From positions 1-11,354 of the forward strand of contig MU646512.1 of the NCBI GenBank assembly GCA_026770585.1: a stretch of DNA of 11,354 bases, given 5' to 3'. The notes under the pieces are model-generated. The model worked only from the letters and a program-made list of their open reading frames with translations. It searched no databases and was not told where the DNA came from. Source of the DNA: Baffinella frigidus (Eukaryota; Cryptophyceae; Cryptomonadales; Baffinellaceae). Positions 6,367 to 11,354 of this stretch are shown here, one piece after another; positions within the stretch are counted from its first letter, which is position 1, and every line of letters begins with the position of its first letter. Both the position numbers and the translations under genes were made by a program.

Positions 6367-6440
6367 TTCTAAAGGACTCCTAGAGCTCGGTCATTCTCCC
6401 GCAGCCCTCAACGGTTCATGAGCATGGTGTCGACAAAACC

Positions 6441-6506
6441 TTCTGGAAAGTTCGATTTGCCCCAATCGAACTTTCTAGAAGGTCAAACTCGAACTTTCTA
6501 GAAGGT
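6441..6506. promoter_or_regulatory. Cluster of three heat-shock-element-like sites
   Basis: Three runs fit the nGAAnnTTCn pattern bound by heat shock factors. TTCtgGAAagTTC is at 6441-6453, GAActTTCtaGAA at 6468-6480, and GAActTTCtaGAA at 6491-6503. The first two also form a hairpin (ACCTTCTGGAAAGTTCGAT with its near-complement), and the third is a tandem copy of the second. They lie about 330-400 bp upstream of the candidate gene at 6837. The pattern is visible, but regulation by heat shock factor is inference, and the sites could simply be arms of another hairpin element. Confidence 0.4.
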
Positions 6507-6583
6507 CGAACTGGGGTGCACGACCGTGTGCACGTCCACAACTCCGTCATCAAAGTCGGAAACACCGTTCGGGGAATTGTTCG

Positions 6584-6697
6584 GGGGGGTATTCCAGGGT
6601 CGTTTTTGGAGCCATTGGGTCGTTTTTGGAGCCGTTTCCCCCTGAAAATTGACTTTTAATGCGGATTCCCCTTAAAATTGACTTTTGAATACCCCCC
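6584..6697. mobile_element. Small inverted-repeat-ended element with internal tandem repeats (family H)
   Basis: GGGGGGTATTC at 6584-6594 is mirrored by GAATACCCCCC at 6687-6697. Inside are two tandem copies of GGGTCGTTTTTGGAGCC (20-bp period, 6597-6633) and two copies of a ~30-bp unit with AAAATTGACTTTT. There is no coding sequence. Confidence 0.6.
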
Positions 6698-6836
6698 TTG
6701 GAGGAGAAAGGAACCTCCATTCATGGAAGGCATCCAGATTGATCCCTGCAGCGAGATTATCTCCGCCCCGTTGCCCCCCCCCGCCTGCGCGCCCCTGCTG
6801 GATAAAAGAGGAGATTGATTCGAAACCGAGGGAGCG

Positions 6837-7562
6837 ATGGAGGCGGTGGAGTCCATATTGACGGCAAACCCGCTGGCCGCGTTTGTCTCGGCGCTGGTTG
6901 GAGTCTCCAACCAGCCCACAGAGCCCCCCACACCGGAAGTCAAGAGGTCTGGGTCGGACGTGAAGCGCGCCCTCCCTCCGACGCCCGTTCAAGTCAGACG
7001 AGGTGGGTCCCGGCGCCGTGCGGTGCGCTCGGTTGCTCCATGCCCGCACCCTGTCCACCCTATTTCTTACTGCCTTCCACTACCACAAGGTGACGCCCTG
7101 GGAGCTAGCGTCGCGAGCGCCGCGGGCGCGCAGGCGGCCGCTTCGGCCCGAGCAGCTAGCCGCCTTCCACCGCGCGGTCGCCAACCTCCGCAAAAAACAT
7201 CTCCCCGCACATCGTACCTCAGCCCACAGCGCTCTGCGGCTGACGTCCCCAGGAGGGGAGGCAGTCAGGCCGACTCGCGGGGGGGGGGCAGTCAGGCCGG
7301 CGGGGGTGGGGGCGACGCTGACGCACTGCCGTGGGCGCACGCGCCCCCAGGGTCGCCCCCCCGCCCTCCCAAGTCAGCTCTCGCATGCCAACCCCAGCCC
7401 TCCTGCCAACCGGACAAGAGCGCACCCCAAGGCAGATTTGGCAACTTAAGATTATTTTGCCCACAGGGTGATCAAAATCTGACCGCCCGTGATGAACAGA
7501 TTCTGGTACTAAATGGCCTTACAAGTATTATAGTGGTACACACGTGTCAACTTTTGCGATAA
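6837..7562 (+). CDS. Candidate protein-coding gene in a GC-rich island, function unknown
   Basis: An ATG at 6837 has G at -3 and +4, and an in-frame TGA lies just upstream at 6816-6818, so this is the first possible start. The 241-codon frame begins MEAVESILTANPLAAFVSAL, which is protein-like. The middle becomes low-complexity (Gly, Arg, Pro, Ser), while the +1 frame over about 6964-7200 reads better, with TLSTLFLTAFHYHKVTPWEL and LRPEQLAAFHRAVANLRKKH. This suggests a small intron or a frameshift near 6950-7000. A good acceptor (TTATTTTGCCCACAG, 7452-7466) precedes the last segment, GDQNLTARDEQILVLNGLTS. The likely picture is a multi-exon gene or its remnant. I recognise no domain. Heat-shock-like sites lie upstream. 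Confidence 0.35.
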   Translation: MEAVESILTANPLAAFVSALVGVSNQPTEPPTPEVKRSGSDVKRALPPTPVQVRRGGSRRRAVRSVAPCPHPVHPISYCLPLPQGDALGASVASAAGAQAAASARAASRLPPRGRQPPQKTSPRTSYLSPQRSAADVPRRGGSQADSRGGGSQAGGGGGDADALPWAHAPPGSPPRPPKSALACQPQPSCQPDKSAPQGRFGNLRLFCPQGDQNLTARDEQILVLNGLTSIIVVHTCQLLR

Positions 7563-7699
7563 GGGGTTATTCAGCATTTGACCCCGGGTACCTACCCTAG
7601 GTAGGCTCCTGTCCGGGTTGCGCACCTAACCACCCATTGACGCCTTCTGCAGCTGCCAGCCAGGGCTCGGCCAAGCAGGGCTCTATCAGACTTTAGACC
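7563..7699. other. No gene seen; small palindrome
   Basis: CCTACCCTAGGTAGG at 7591-7605 is a short palindrome in the spacer between the gene candidate and family E copy 1. Nothing else is recognised. Confidence 0.4.
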
Positions 7700-7849
7700 T
7701 TATCTCAGAAAAGGGATTCTAAAATCCGTTTTCTTAAGTCATTTCCCCTTCAAATCTGTCAACTTATGCGAAGAGAAAAGAATAAGTTGACGAATTTGTG
7801 TAGGAATTGACTTAAGAAAACGGATTTTAGAATCCCTTTTCTGAGATGA
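7700..7849. mobile_element. Family E full-length palindromic element, copy 1 (150 bp)
   Basis: It starts TTATCTCAGAAAAGGGATTC and ends GAATCCCTTTTCTGAGATGA, with arms that pair almost to the centre: CCGTTTTCTTAAGTCA / TGACTTAAGAAAACGG, then GTCAACTTAT / ATAAGTTGAC. The flanks GACC and GACT are consistent with a mutated 4-bp target duplication. The second copy, at 9171-9320, has the same length. Confidence 0.85.
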
Positions 7850-7933
7850 GACTCTAGGTTTGCGGGGATTCGTGCTGATGCCCACTCTAATCAGCCGGGG
7901 CATGTGGCCAGCTGCACCTTGCCCCCAAAATTA

Positions 7934-8206
7934 TTAGGTGTTGATGATGGAGGGGAAAAAAACAAGGAGGCCCGCGATGCGCCCCAGGAGGTCCAGCTCA
8001 GCAGGAGGAGTACGCGGAGCAGAGAGGCGGCGTGCGTGCGTGGGGGCTCGATTTGATTCGTTTTGCTGCTGGAGTATTTGCACGAACCGAGTGAAGAGAC
8101 CAACCGATTCCTGCATTGCTAGGACGGTCTCGTGACACCCCCCCTCCCCACTCCCCCCCACGGACCATTGCAATAATTGGCTGCGGGGAATAGGCTGTGG
8201 GGACAT
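7934..8206 (-). CDS. Candidate ORF or gene remnant, function unknown
   Basis: A 90-codon minus-strand frame contains ETVLAMQESVGLFTRFVQIL followed by QQQNESNRAPT, a plausible amphipathic helix, then a Pro/Ala linker and LLGRIAGLLVFF, a short hydrophobic segment, just before the stop. It lies between family E copy 1 and a TTGAC-rich repeat, away from identified repeats, so the openness is not explained by tandem structure. I see no domain. An overlapping frame at 7891-8103 seems less protein-like. It may be an exon remnant or chance. Confidence 0.22.
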   Translation of the reverse strand: MSPQPIPRSQLLQWSVGGSGEGGCHETVLAMQESVGLFTRFVQILQQQNESNRAPTHARRLSAPRTPPAELDLLGRIAGLLVFFPSIINT

Positions 8207-8347
8207 TGACTTATGTCAACGGATATTGACTTAAGTCAACATATATTGACTTGAACGGATATTGACTCGTAACCTGACCTGGCATCCGTTGATGTAAGTC
8301 AACATGAATTGACTTACACGGATATTGACTCGTAACCTGACCTGGCA
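8203..8347. repeat. TTGAC-rich 63-bp duplication and palindromes
   Basis: AACATATATTGACTT at 8239 and AACATGAATTGACTT at 8301 begin two copies of a ~47-bp block at about 63-bp offset, both containing CGGATATTGACTCGTAACCT and GACCTGGCA. TTGACTTAAGTCAA at 8226-8239 is a perfect palindrome. The ending TGACCTGGCA resembles the family A terminus. Confidence 0.75.
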
Positions 8348-8399
8348 GGATGCCGTCTCCGCGCGGATCCTTCCGATCGACACAAGCAAAGGGCACGGT

Positions 8400-8493
8400 G
8401 GCCACGCCAGGTCACAAACCCGAATTTCAAACGCAACGTTTCGCGCTAAAAGTTTTTCGCGGTACAAAAAAAACATTGTAGCAAGGGGACGGT
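8400..8493 (+). mobile_element. Family A left-end fragment, copy 2, in tandem with copy 3
   Basis: It begins GGCCACGCCAGGTCACAAAC and runs through TTTCGCGCTAAAAGTTTTTC and GGTACAAAAA to TTGTAGCAAGGGGACGGT, where the next copy begins. The flanking GCAAAGGGCACGGT before this copy and GCAAGGGGACGGT before the next show a ~94-bp tandem duplication of the left end. Confidence 0.8.
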
Positions 8494-8690
8494 GGCCACG
8501 TCAGGTCATCAACGAGAATTTCGCACGCAACGTTCCGCGCTAAAAGTGTTTCGCGGTACAAAAAAGCGTTGTAGCGGCGGCAAAGAGCTCCAATTCCCAG
8601 CGCTCTTAGCGTGTTTCCCGGGCGAGAATCAACGTTACTCCTAGATGGTGAATTAAAACGAAATTCCGACGTTAGTGACCGGGCGTGGCC
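8494..8690 (+). mobile_element. Family A MITE-like element, copy 3
   Basis: The ends GGCCACGTCAGGTCA and TGACCGGGCGTGGCC are inverted repeats. The internal block GAGCTCCAATTCCCAG and GCGTGTTTCCCGGGCGAGAA is shared with the inverted copy at 10449-10674, and GAGAATCAAC also with copy 1. There is no coding sequence. Confidence 0.82.
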
Positions 8691-8703
8691 CCCCCCAGGT
8701 CAC

Positions 8704-8768
8704 ACACGGGGATTTGCCTAAAGTCACACGGGGATTTGCCTAAAGTTGATACCGGGGATTTTTTTTTG
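8704..8768. repeat. Short tandem repeat ACACGGGGATTTGCCTAAAGT
   Basis: Two near-perfect copies lie at about 8705-8746, with a third diverged piece (ACCGGGGATTT) before a run of T and G. The same GGGGATTTGCCTAAAGTTGAT occurs at about 9410-9430 in repeat B copy 3. Confidence 0.75.
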
Positions 8769-8776
8769 GGGGGGGG

Positions 8777-8887
8777 TCACGCCAAAAGTGCATCGTGGTC
8801 CCAAAAGTGAACCGTGATTTCCCCGCAGGGCCCGCTGCACTCGAAGGGGGGCGGTTGCGGAAATGGGGGTCGCAGGGGGACCTCCTG
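8777..8887 (+). repeat. Repeat B, copy 1
   Basis: CACGCCAAAAGTGCATCGTG, then CCCAAAAGTGAACCGTG, then TTTCCCCGCAGGGCCCGC and GCGGTTGCGGAAATGGGGGT, then CGCAGGGGGACCTCCT. Copies lie at 9051-9169 and 9393-9545. CACGCCAAAAGTGA also occurs in family A copy 4 (about 10531), so B and A share material. Confidence 0.75.
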
Positions 8888-9000
8888 CCTACGGTAGGGG
8901 CCTAGGGGGGCTCCTACGAAAAACCATACGGCCTACCGTAGGTAACAAATACCGTAGGCCTAACTACCCTGTTTTCAGTCCGTTACCCTATCAACGTGTG
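8879..9000 (+). mobile_element. Family F, diverged copy
   Basis: GGACCTCCTGCCTACGGTAG is followed at the right by ACCGTAGGCCTAACTACCCT and GTTTTCAGTCCGTTACCCTA, then TCAACGTG, matching the right arm and outer flank of the intact copy at 10205-10354. The left arm is rearranged, and its first bases overlap the end of repeat B. Confidence 0.7.
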
Positions 9001-9050
9001 ACCGGGCGTGCCCCCCCCCCGCAGGGCCCGCAGGATTTGGGGGGGGGGGG

Positions 9051-9169
9051 ATCACGCCAAAAGTGAATCGTGGTCCCAAAAGTGAACCGTGGTCCCAAAA
9101 GTGAATCGTGGTTTCCCCGCAGGGCCCGCAGGACGCGACGGGGGTGGGCGGTTGCGGACATGGGGGGGA
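9051..9169 (+). repeat. Repeat B, copy 2
   Basis: Three CCAAAAGTGAA(T/C)CGTGGT-type units lie in tandem (one more than in copy 1), followed by TTTCCCCGCAGGGCCCGCAG and GGGGGTGGGCGGTTGCGGA. A partial GCAGGGCCCGCAGGA also occurs just before it (9021-9035), next to runs of C and G. Confidence 0.75.
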
Positions 9170-9170
9170 T

Positions 9171-9320
9171 TTATCTCAGAAAACGAGTTCTAAAACTCGT
9201 TTTCTTAAGTCAATTCCTCTACAAATTTGTCAACTTATGCGGAGAGTAAAGAATAAGTTGACGAATTTGTAGGGAAATTGACTTGAGAAAACGAGTTTTA
9301 GAACTCGTTTTCTGAGATAA
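9171..9320. mobile_element. Family E full-length palindromic element, copy 2 (150 bp)
   Basis: It starts TTATCTCAGAAAACGAGTTC and ends GAACTCGTTTTCTGAGATAA. The arms pair nearly to the centre, with GTCAACTTATGCGGAGAG in the apex region as in copy 1 (GTCAACTTATGCGAAGAG). GGAT flanks both ends, a possible 4-bp target duplication, although the right-hand GGAT is also the first unit of the adjacent heptamer array. Confidence 0.88.
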
Positions 9321-9380
9321 GGATAGGGGATAGGGGATAGGGGATAGGGGATAGGGGATAGGGGATAGGGGATAGGGGAT
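9321..9380. repeat. 7-bp tandem array (GATAGGG)n
   Basis: Eight perfect GGATAGG units run from 9321 to 9376, with four more bases to 9380, ending in the palindrome GGGGATCCCC. The unit differs from TTTAGGG in two bases. The array abuts the end of family E copy 2 exactly. Its G runs of four make quadruplex formation possible. Confidence 0.95.
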
Positions 9381-9392
9381 CCCCTACCCTTT

Positions 9393-9545
9393 GCCTAAAG
9401 GTGATTCTGGGGATTTGCCTAAAGTTGATTCCGAAAGTGAACTTTTTGCCCAAAGTTGATTCCAAAAGTGGTTTCCCCCCGCAGGGCCCGCAGGACGTGA
9501 TGGGGGTGGGCGATTTCGGAAATGGGGGTCGCAGGGGGACCTCCT
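9393..9545 (+). repeat. Repeat B, copy 3
   Basis: It starts with GCCTAAAG-GTGATTC / GCCTAAAGTTGATTCC tandem units instead of the CCAAAAGTGAATCGTGG units of copies 1-2. It then follows the shared TTTCCCCCCGCAGGGCCCGC, GGGGGTGGGCGATTTCGGAA and CGCAGGGGGACCTCCT. Confidence 0.75.
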
Positions 9546-9607
9546 CGCGCGGCTCCCACGCTCCCATTCGCAGGTCTACCCGGGAACATTTGAATTATTT
9601 TGGCGCA

Positions 9608-9791
9608 GAGCTAGTCCGGTAGGACTTGTCGCGTTTTCGATTTCGCGACTTCGAGACTTCAAGACTTCATTTGTACCATGCGATTTGAAACGGTGTGTTT
9701 AAAAAAGTTTTGCGACCTTTAAAACCTTTTTGAAGTCTGAAATCTTGAAATCTCGAAGTCGAAAACGTGACAAGTCCTACCGGAATAGCTC
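9608..9791. mobile_element. Family I inverted-repeat element (184 bp)
   Basis: GAGCTAGTCCGGTAGGACTT at the left is mirrored by AAGTCCTACCGGAATAGCTC at the right. Inner arm parts CGTTTTCGA / TCGAAAACG and GACTTC-rich runs also pair. Similar 16-bp sequences flank it (ATTTGAATTATTTTGG and ATTTAAATTATTTCGG), either a long target duplication or two J copies in which it landed at a junction. Confidence 0.8.
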
Positions 9792-9984
9792 TAATTTAAA
9801 TTATTTCGGCCACGAAATTTACTACGCATAATTAGCGCACTGGGGATAGTAAATCGTTCGTGTAGTAATTTTCGTTGCCCACCGCTCCCGCGGTCTCATT
9901 CGCTGGTCGTATCCGGGAACACGTCTGATTTAAATTATTTTGGCCACGAAATTTACCACGCATAATGATCGTACTGGGAATAGT

Positions 9985-10080
9985 GATAGACTCTCCTGGG
10001 GAGGTCACACGAGAGAGAAGATAATCTCGAGGGACCTACCCAGAGTCGTATATCACCGAGTATACAACGTATACGAAGAT
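9985..10080. mobile_element. 96-bp insertion in repeat J copy 3
   Basis: J copy 2 reads GGGGATAGT-AAATCG, while copy 3 has 96 extra bases between TAGT and AAATCG. The insert holds an imperfect hairpin (GACTCT at 9989-9994 with AGAGTC at 10042-10047, and GAGGTC / GGACCT inside) and a tail with GTATAC repeated. It is non-coding. Confidence 0.65.
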
Positions 10081-10204
10081 AAATCGTCCGTGTAGTAATT
10101 TTCGTTGCCCACCGCTCCCGCGGTCTCATTCGCTGGTCTTATCCGGGGAATTCTATTTTTCTTTCGTTTCCTTGCAAAGAAAATTGCTACACACATTCAT
10201 AGGC

Positions 10205-10354
10205 TAACGGCCTGAAAACGGGGTAGTTAGGCCTACGGCATTGCCTAGGACCTCCTACCGTAGGCCGAGGGATCATAGGACCAAAAAGTCTCGGCCTACG
10301 GTAGGAGGTCCTAGGCAATGCCGTAGGCCTAACTACCCCATTTTCAGGCCGTTA
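10205..10354. mobile_element. Family F intact hairpin element (65-bp arms)
   Basis: The left arm 10205-10269 and right arm 10290-10354 are complementary over 65 bp with one mismatch, around a 20-bp loop. The outer sequence is TAACGGCCTGAAAACGGGGT and the inner is CTCCTACCGTAGGCCGAG. Weaker complementarity continues outwards (ATTCATAGG at the left, CCCTATCAACATG at the right), so the element may span about 10193-10367. Diverged copies are at 6068-6170 and 8879-9000. Only one mismatch implies recent origin or conversion between arms. Confidence 0.9.
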
Positions 10355-10367
10355 CCCTATCAACATG

Positions 10368-10448
10368 CTTTAATGTTACTAGTAAGAACGAATTGTGTGG
10401 CTCTTTTCGTCGCCAGGAAATGACAGAAAAATAGGTTTCCCCGGATAC
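10368..10448. other. No gene seen
   Basis: This is a short AT-rich spacer between family F and family A copy 4, with no recognisable signal. Confidence 0.4.
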
Positions 10449-10674
10449 GGCCACGCAAGGGCAGGAATTTAATTTTCAAGATCGTGTTGTAAAATGATGA
10501 CTCGTTCGAGTAAAGTTGATTCCACCCGGGAAACACGCCAAAAGTGATGGGAATTGGAGCTCTTGCCATGCGGAACACATCCGGGTTCGAAAAATCTGTA
10601 CCACAATAAGCCATCTAAACACTTTTAGCGCGAACGAGTGTGTGTGAAAAAGAAACTTATGACCTGGCGTGGTC
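10449..10674 (-). mobile_element. Family A MITE-like element, copy 4 (inverted)
   Basis: On the plus strand it begins GGCCACGCAAGG and ends TGACCTGGCGTGGTC. Its reverse complement carries TTCGCGCTAAAAGTGTTT, GAGCTCCAATTCCCATCA and GGCGTGTTTCCCGGGTGGAA, in the same order as copy 3 at 8494-8690. It is about 30 bp longer than copies 1 and 3. The overlapping minus-strand open frames (10360-10614 and 10476-10730) are not supported as genes. Confidence 0.8.
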
Positions 10675-10727
10675 ACTAGCTCTGCCTCAGTTATATGGGT
10701 CTCATCCGTTTCTTGCAGTTTGAACGC

Positions 10728-10768
10728 CATAAGTTGACGAATTCGTACCGCAGAACAGGGAAGTCAAC
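10728..10768. repeat. Family E-like fragment
   Basis: CATAAGTTGACGAATTCGTA followed by AGGGAAGTCAACTT resembles the apex and right arm of family E (AATAAGTTGACGAATTTGTA, GGGAAATTGACTT). It lies directly against the telomeric block. Confidence 0.5.
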
Positions 10769-10771
10769 TTC

Positions 10772-11004
10772 CGAACCCTAAACCCTAAACCCTGAACCCT
10801 GAACCCTGAACCCTAAACCCTAAACCCTAAACCCTAAACCCTAAACCCTAAACCCTAAACCCTAAACCCTAAACCCTAAACCTTCAACCTTCAACCCTAC
10901 ACCTTAAACCTTAAACCCTAAACTTTCAACCCTAAACCCTCAACCCTAAACCCTAAACCCTAAATTCTTAACCTGAAACCCTACACCCTAAACCCTAAAC
11001 CCTC
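10772..11004 (-). repeat. Interstitial telomeric tract, C-rich orientation (CCCTAAA)n
   Basis: About 230 bp of CCCTAAA units, with a perfect run around 10810-10880 and variants (CCCTGAA, CCTTCAA, CCTTAAA) at the sides. The orientation is opposite to the block at 4558-5390. It is more uniform than that block, but is followed by non-telomeric DNA, so it is interstitial in this window. Confidence 0.93.
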
Positions 11005-11045
11005 AATTCCACCAGGATGGGCTCAACTCCGGACGCGACAAGCCG

Positions 11046-11150
11046 ACGTAAGTCAACCCCCCCCCCAAAGTCAACATATCCAAAAGTCAACATCTACCAA
11101 AGTCAACACCCCCCAAAGTCAACATCTCCAAATGTTAACATTCCCCAGGA
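11046..11150. repeat. Short tandem repeat with five GTCAAC motifs
   Basis: AAAGTCAACA-type units of about 16-18 bp, separated by C-rich spacers, repeat five times with a sixth degenerate unit (ATGTTAACA). The same GTCAAC/GTTGAC hexamer is found in families C, E and others. Confidence 0.75.
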
Positions 11151-11229
11151 GCGCATTTCTTTACTGTCCAGTCTAGTCTCTCTCTCTCCCCCCTGTACAG
11201 TGTTGAGGACGTGGCCTCAGGCGTGCCAC

Positions 11230-11260
11230 GATACCCCTCAAGTGGCCAGTAGGCGCATAC
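11230..11260. repeat. Family C fragment
   Basis: GATACCCCTCAAGTGGCCAG followed by TAGGCGCATAC matches the family C sequence ATAACCCTTAAGTGGCCAGT then AGGCTCATAC (the reverse complement of about 2330-2363), with a few differences. Confidence 0.65.
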
Positions 11261-11263
11261 AAG

Positions 11264-11354
11264 CCCCCCCCCTCTCTCTCTCTCTCTCGCTCTCTCTCTC
11301 CCTCCCTCCCTCTCTCTCTCCCCCCCCCTCTCTCTCTCTCTCTCCCTCCCTCTC
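11264..11354. repeat. CT-rich microsatellite to the window end
   Basis: (CT)n mixed with CCCT and C runs, continuing to the last base of the window. A shorter CT run sits at about 11178-11192. Confidence 0.9.

Larger units (their letters stand above)
9551..10140 (+). repeat. Tandem repeat J (three copies, two interrupted)
   Basis: The J unit runs ATTTAAATTATTTTGGCCAC, ATAAT..TGGGAATAGT, AAATCGTCCGTGTAGTAATT, CCACCGCTCCCGCGGTCTCA and then TATCCGGGAACA. Copy 1 is partial (9551-9607). Copy 2 is about 9792-9931. Copy 3 is about 9932-10140. Element I (9608-9791) sits between copies 1 and 2 at the ATTTGAATTATTTTGG boundary. A 96-bp insertion (9985-10080) splits copy 3. No coding sequence is evident. 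Confidence 0.8.

Noticed and set aside
10360-10730. Two minus-strand ORFs of 84 codons
   Set aside because: They lie across family A copy 4, and the other copies of this element do not keep the frame open.
11264-11354. True chromosome end at the right edge
   Set aside because: The edge is CT microsatellite, not telomere repeat; it may simply be the window or contig boundary.

Overview
This window looks like subtelomeric or interstitial-telomeric DNA from the nuclear genome of a eukaryote with Arabidopsis-type (TTTAGGG)n telomere repeats, such as a plant, a green alga or one of several algal or alveolate protist lineages. The evidence is long degenerate TTTAGGG/CCCTAAA tracts, minisatellites, many short hairpin-forming non-autonomous elements, no bacterial-style operons, and no long recognisable reading frame. 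I cannot name the species. No transposase, reverse transcriptase, rRNA, tRNA or CRISPR array is visible.

Layout. 1-770: low-feature DNA with a 34-bp direct repeat, one small interrupted signal-peptide-like ORF (396-692), and a 7-bp TCCTGAG array. 865-1740: a short telomere-like scrap, then a large 21-bp (3 x 7) minisatellite in which the same heptamer lies in the opposite orientation. 1974-3057: a nest of inverted-repeat elements (families D, C and K) in which one insertion can be seen inside another. 3200-4135: a possible exon remnant on the minus strand, a family A element, and a ~140-bp tandem duplication carrying family K units. 4395-5390: a degenerate minisatellite relative, then an ~830-bp G-rich interstitial telomeric block. 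5390-6700: back-to-back hairpin elements, repeated 12-14 bp palindromes and a cluster of heat-shock-element-like sites. 6837-7562: the best protein-coding candidate, in a GC-rich island with an apparent frame switch. 7700-9550: family E, A, B and F elements and a GATAGGG heptamer array. 9551-10674: a tandem repeat (J) broken by two insertions, a near-perfect 65-bp-arm hairpin (family F) and an inverted family A copy. 10772-11004: a second telomeric block in the opposite (C-rich) orientation. 11046-11354: a GTCAAC-rich tandem repeat, a family C fragment and CT-rich microsatellite to the window end.

The main message is architectural. At least ten families of short (about 100-390 bp) terminal- or full-length inverted repeats are packed between oppositely oriented telomeric blocks. 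Several are multicopy within 11 kb, some interrupt others, and several share small sequence modules (GTCAAC/TTGAC, and CCTAC-N-GTAGG cores). The family letters A-K are labels made up for this report. All gene calls are weak.
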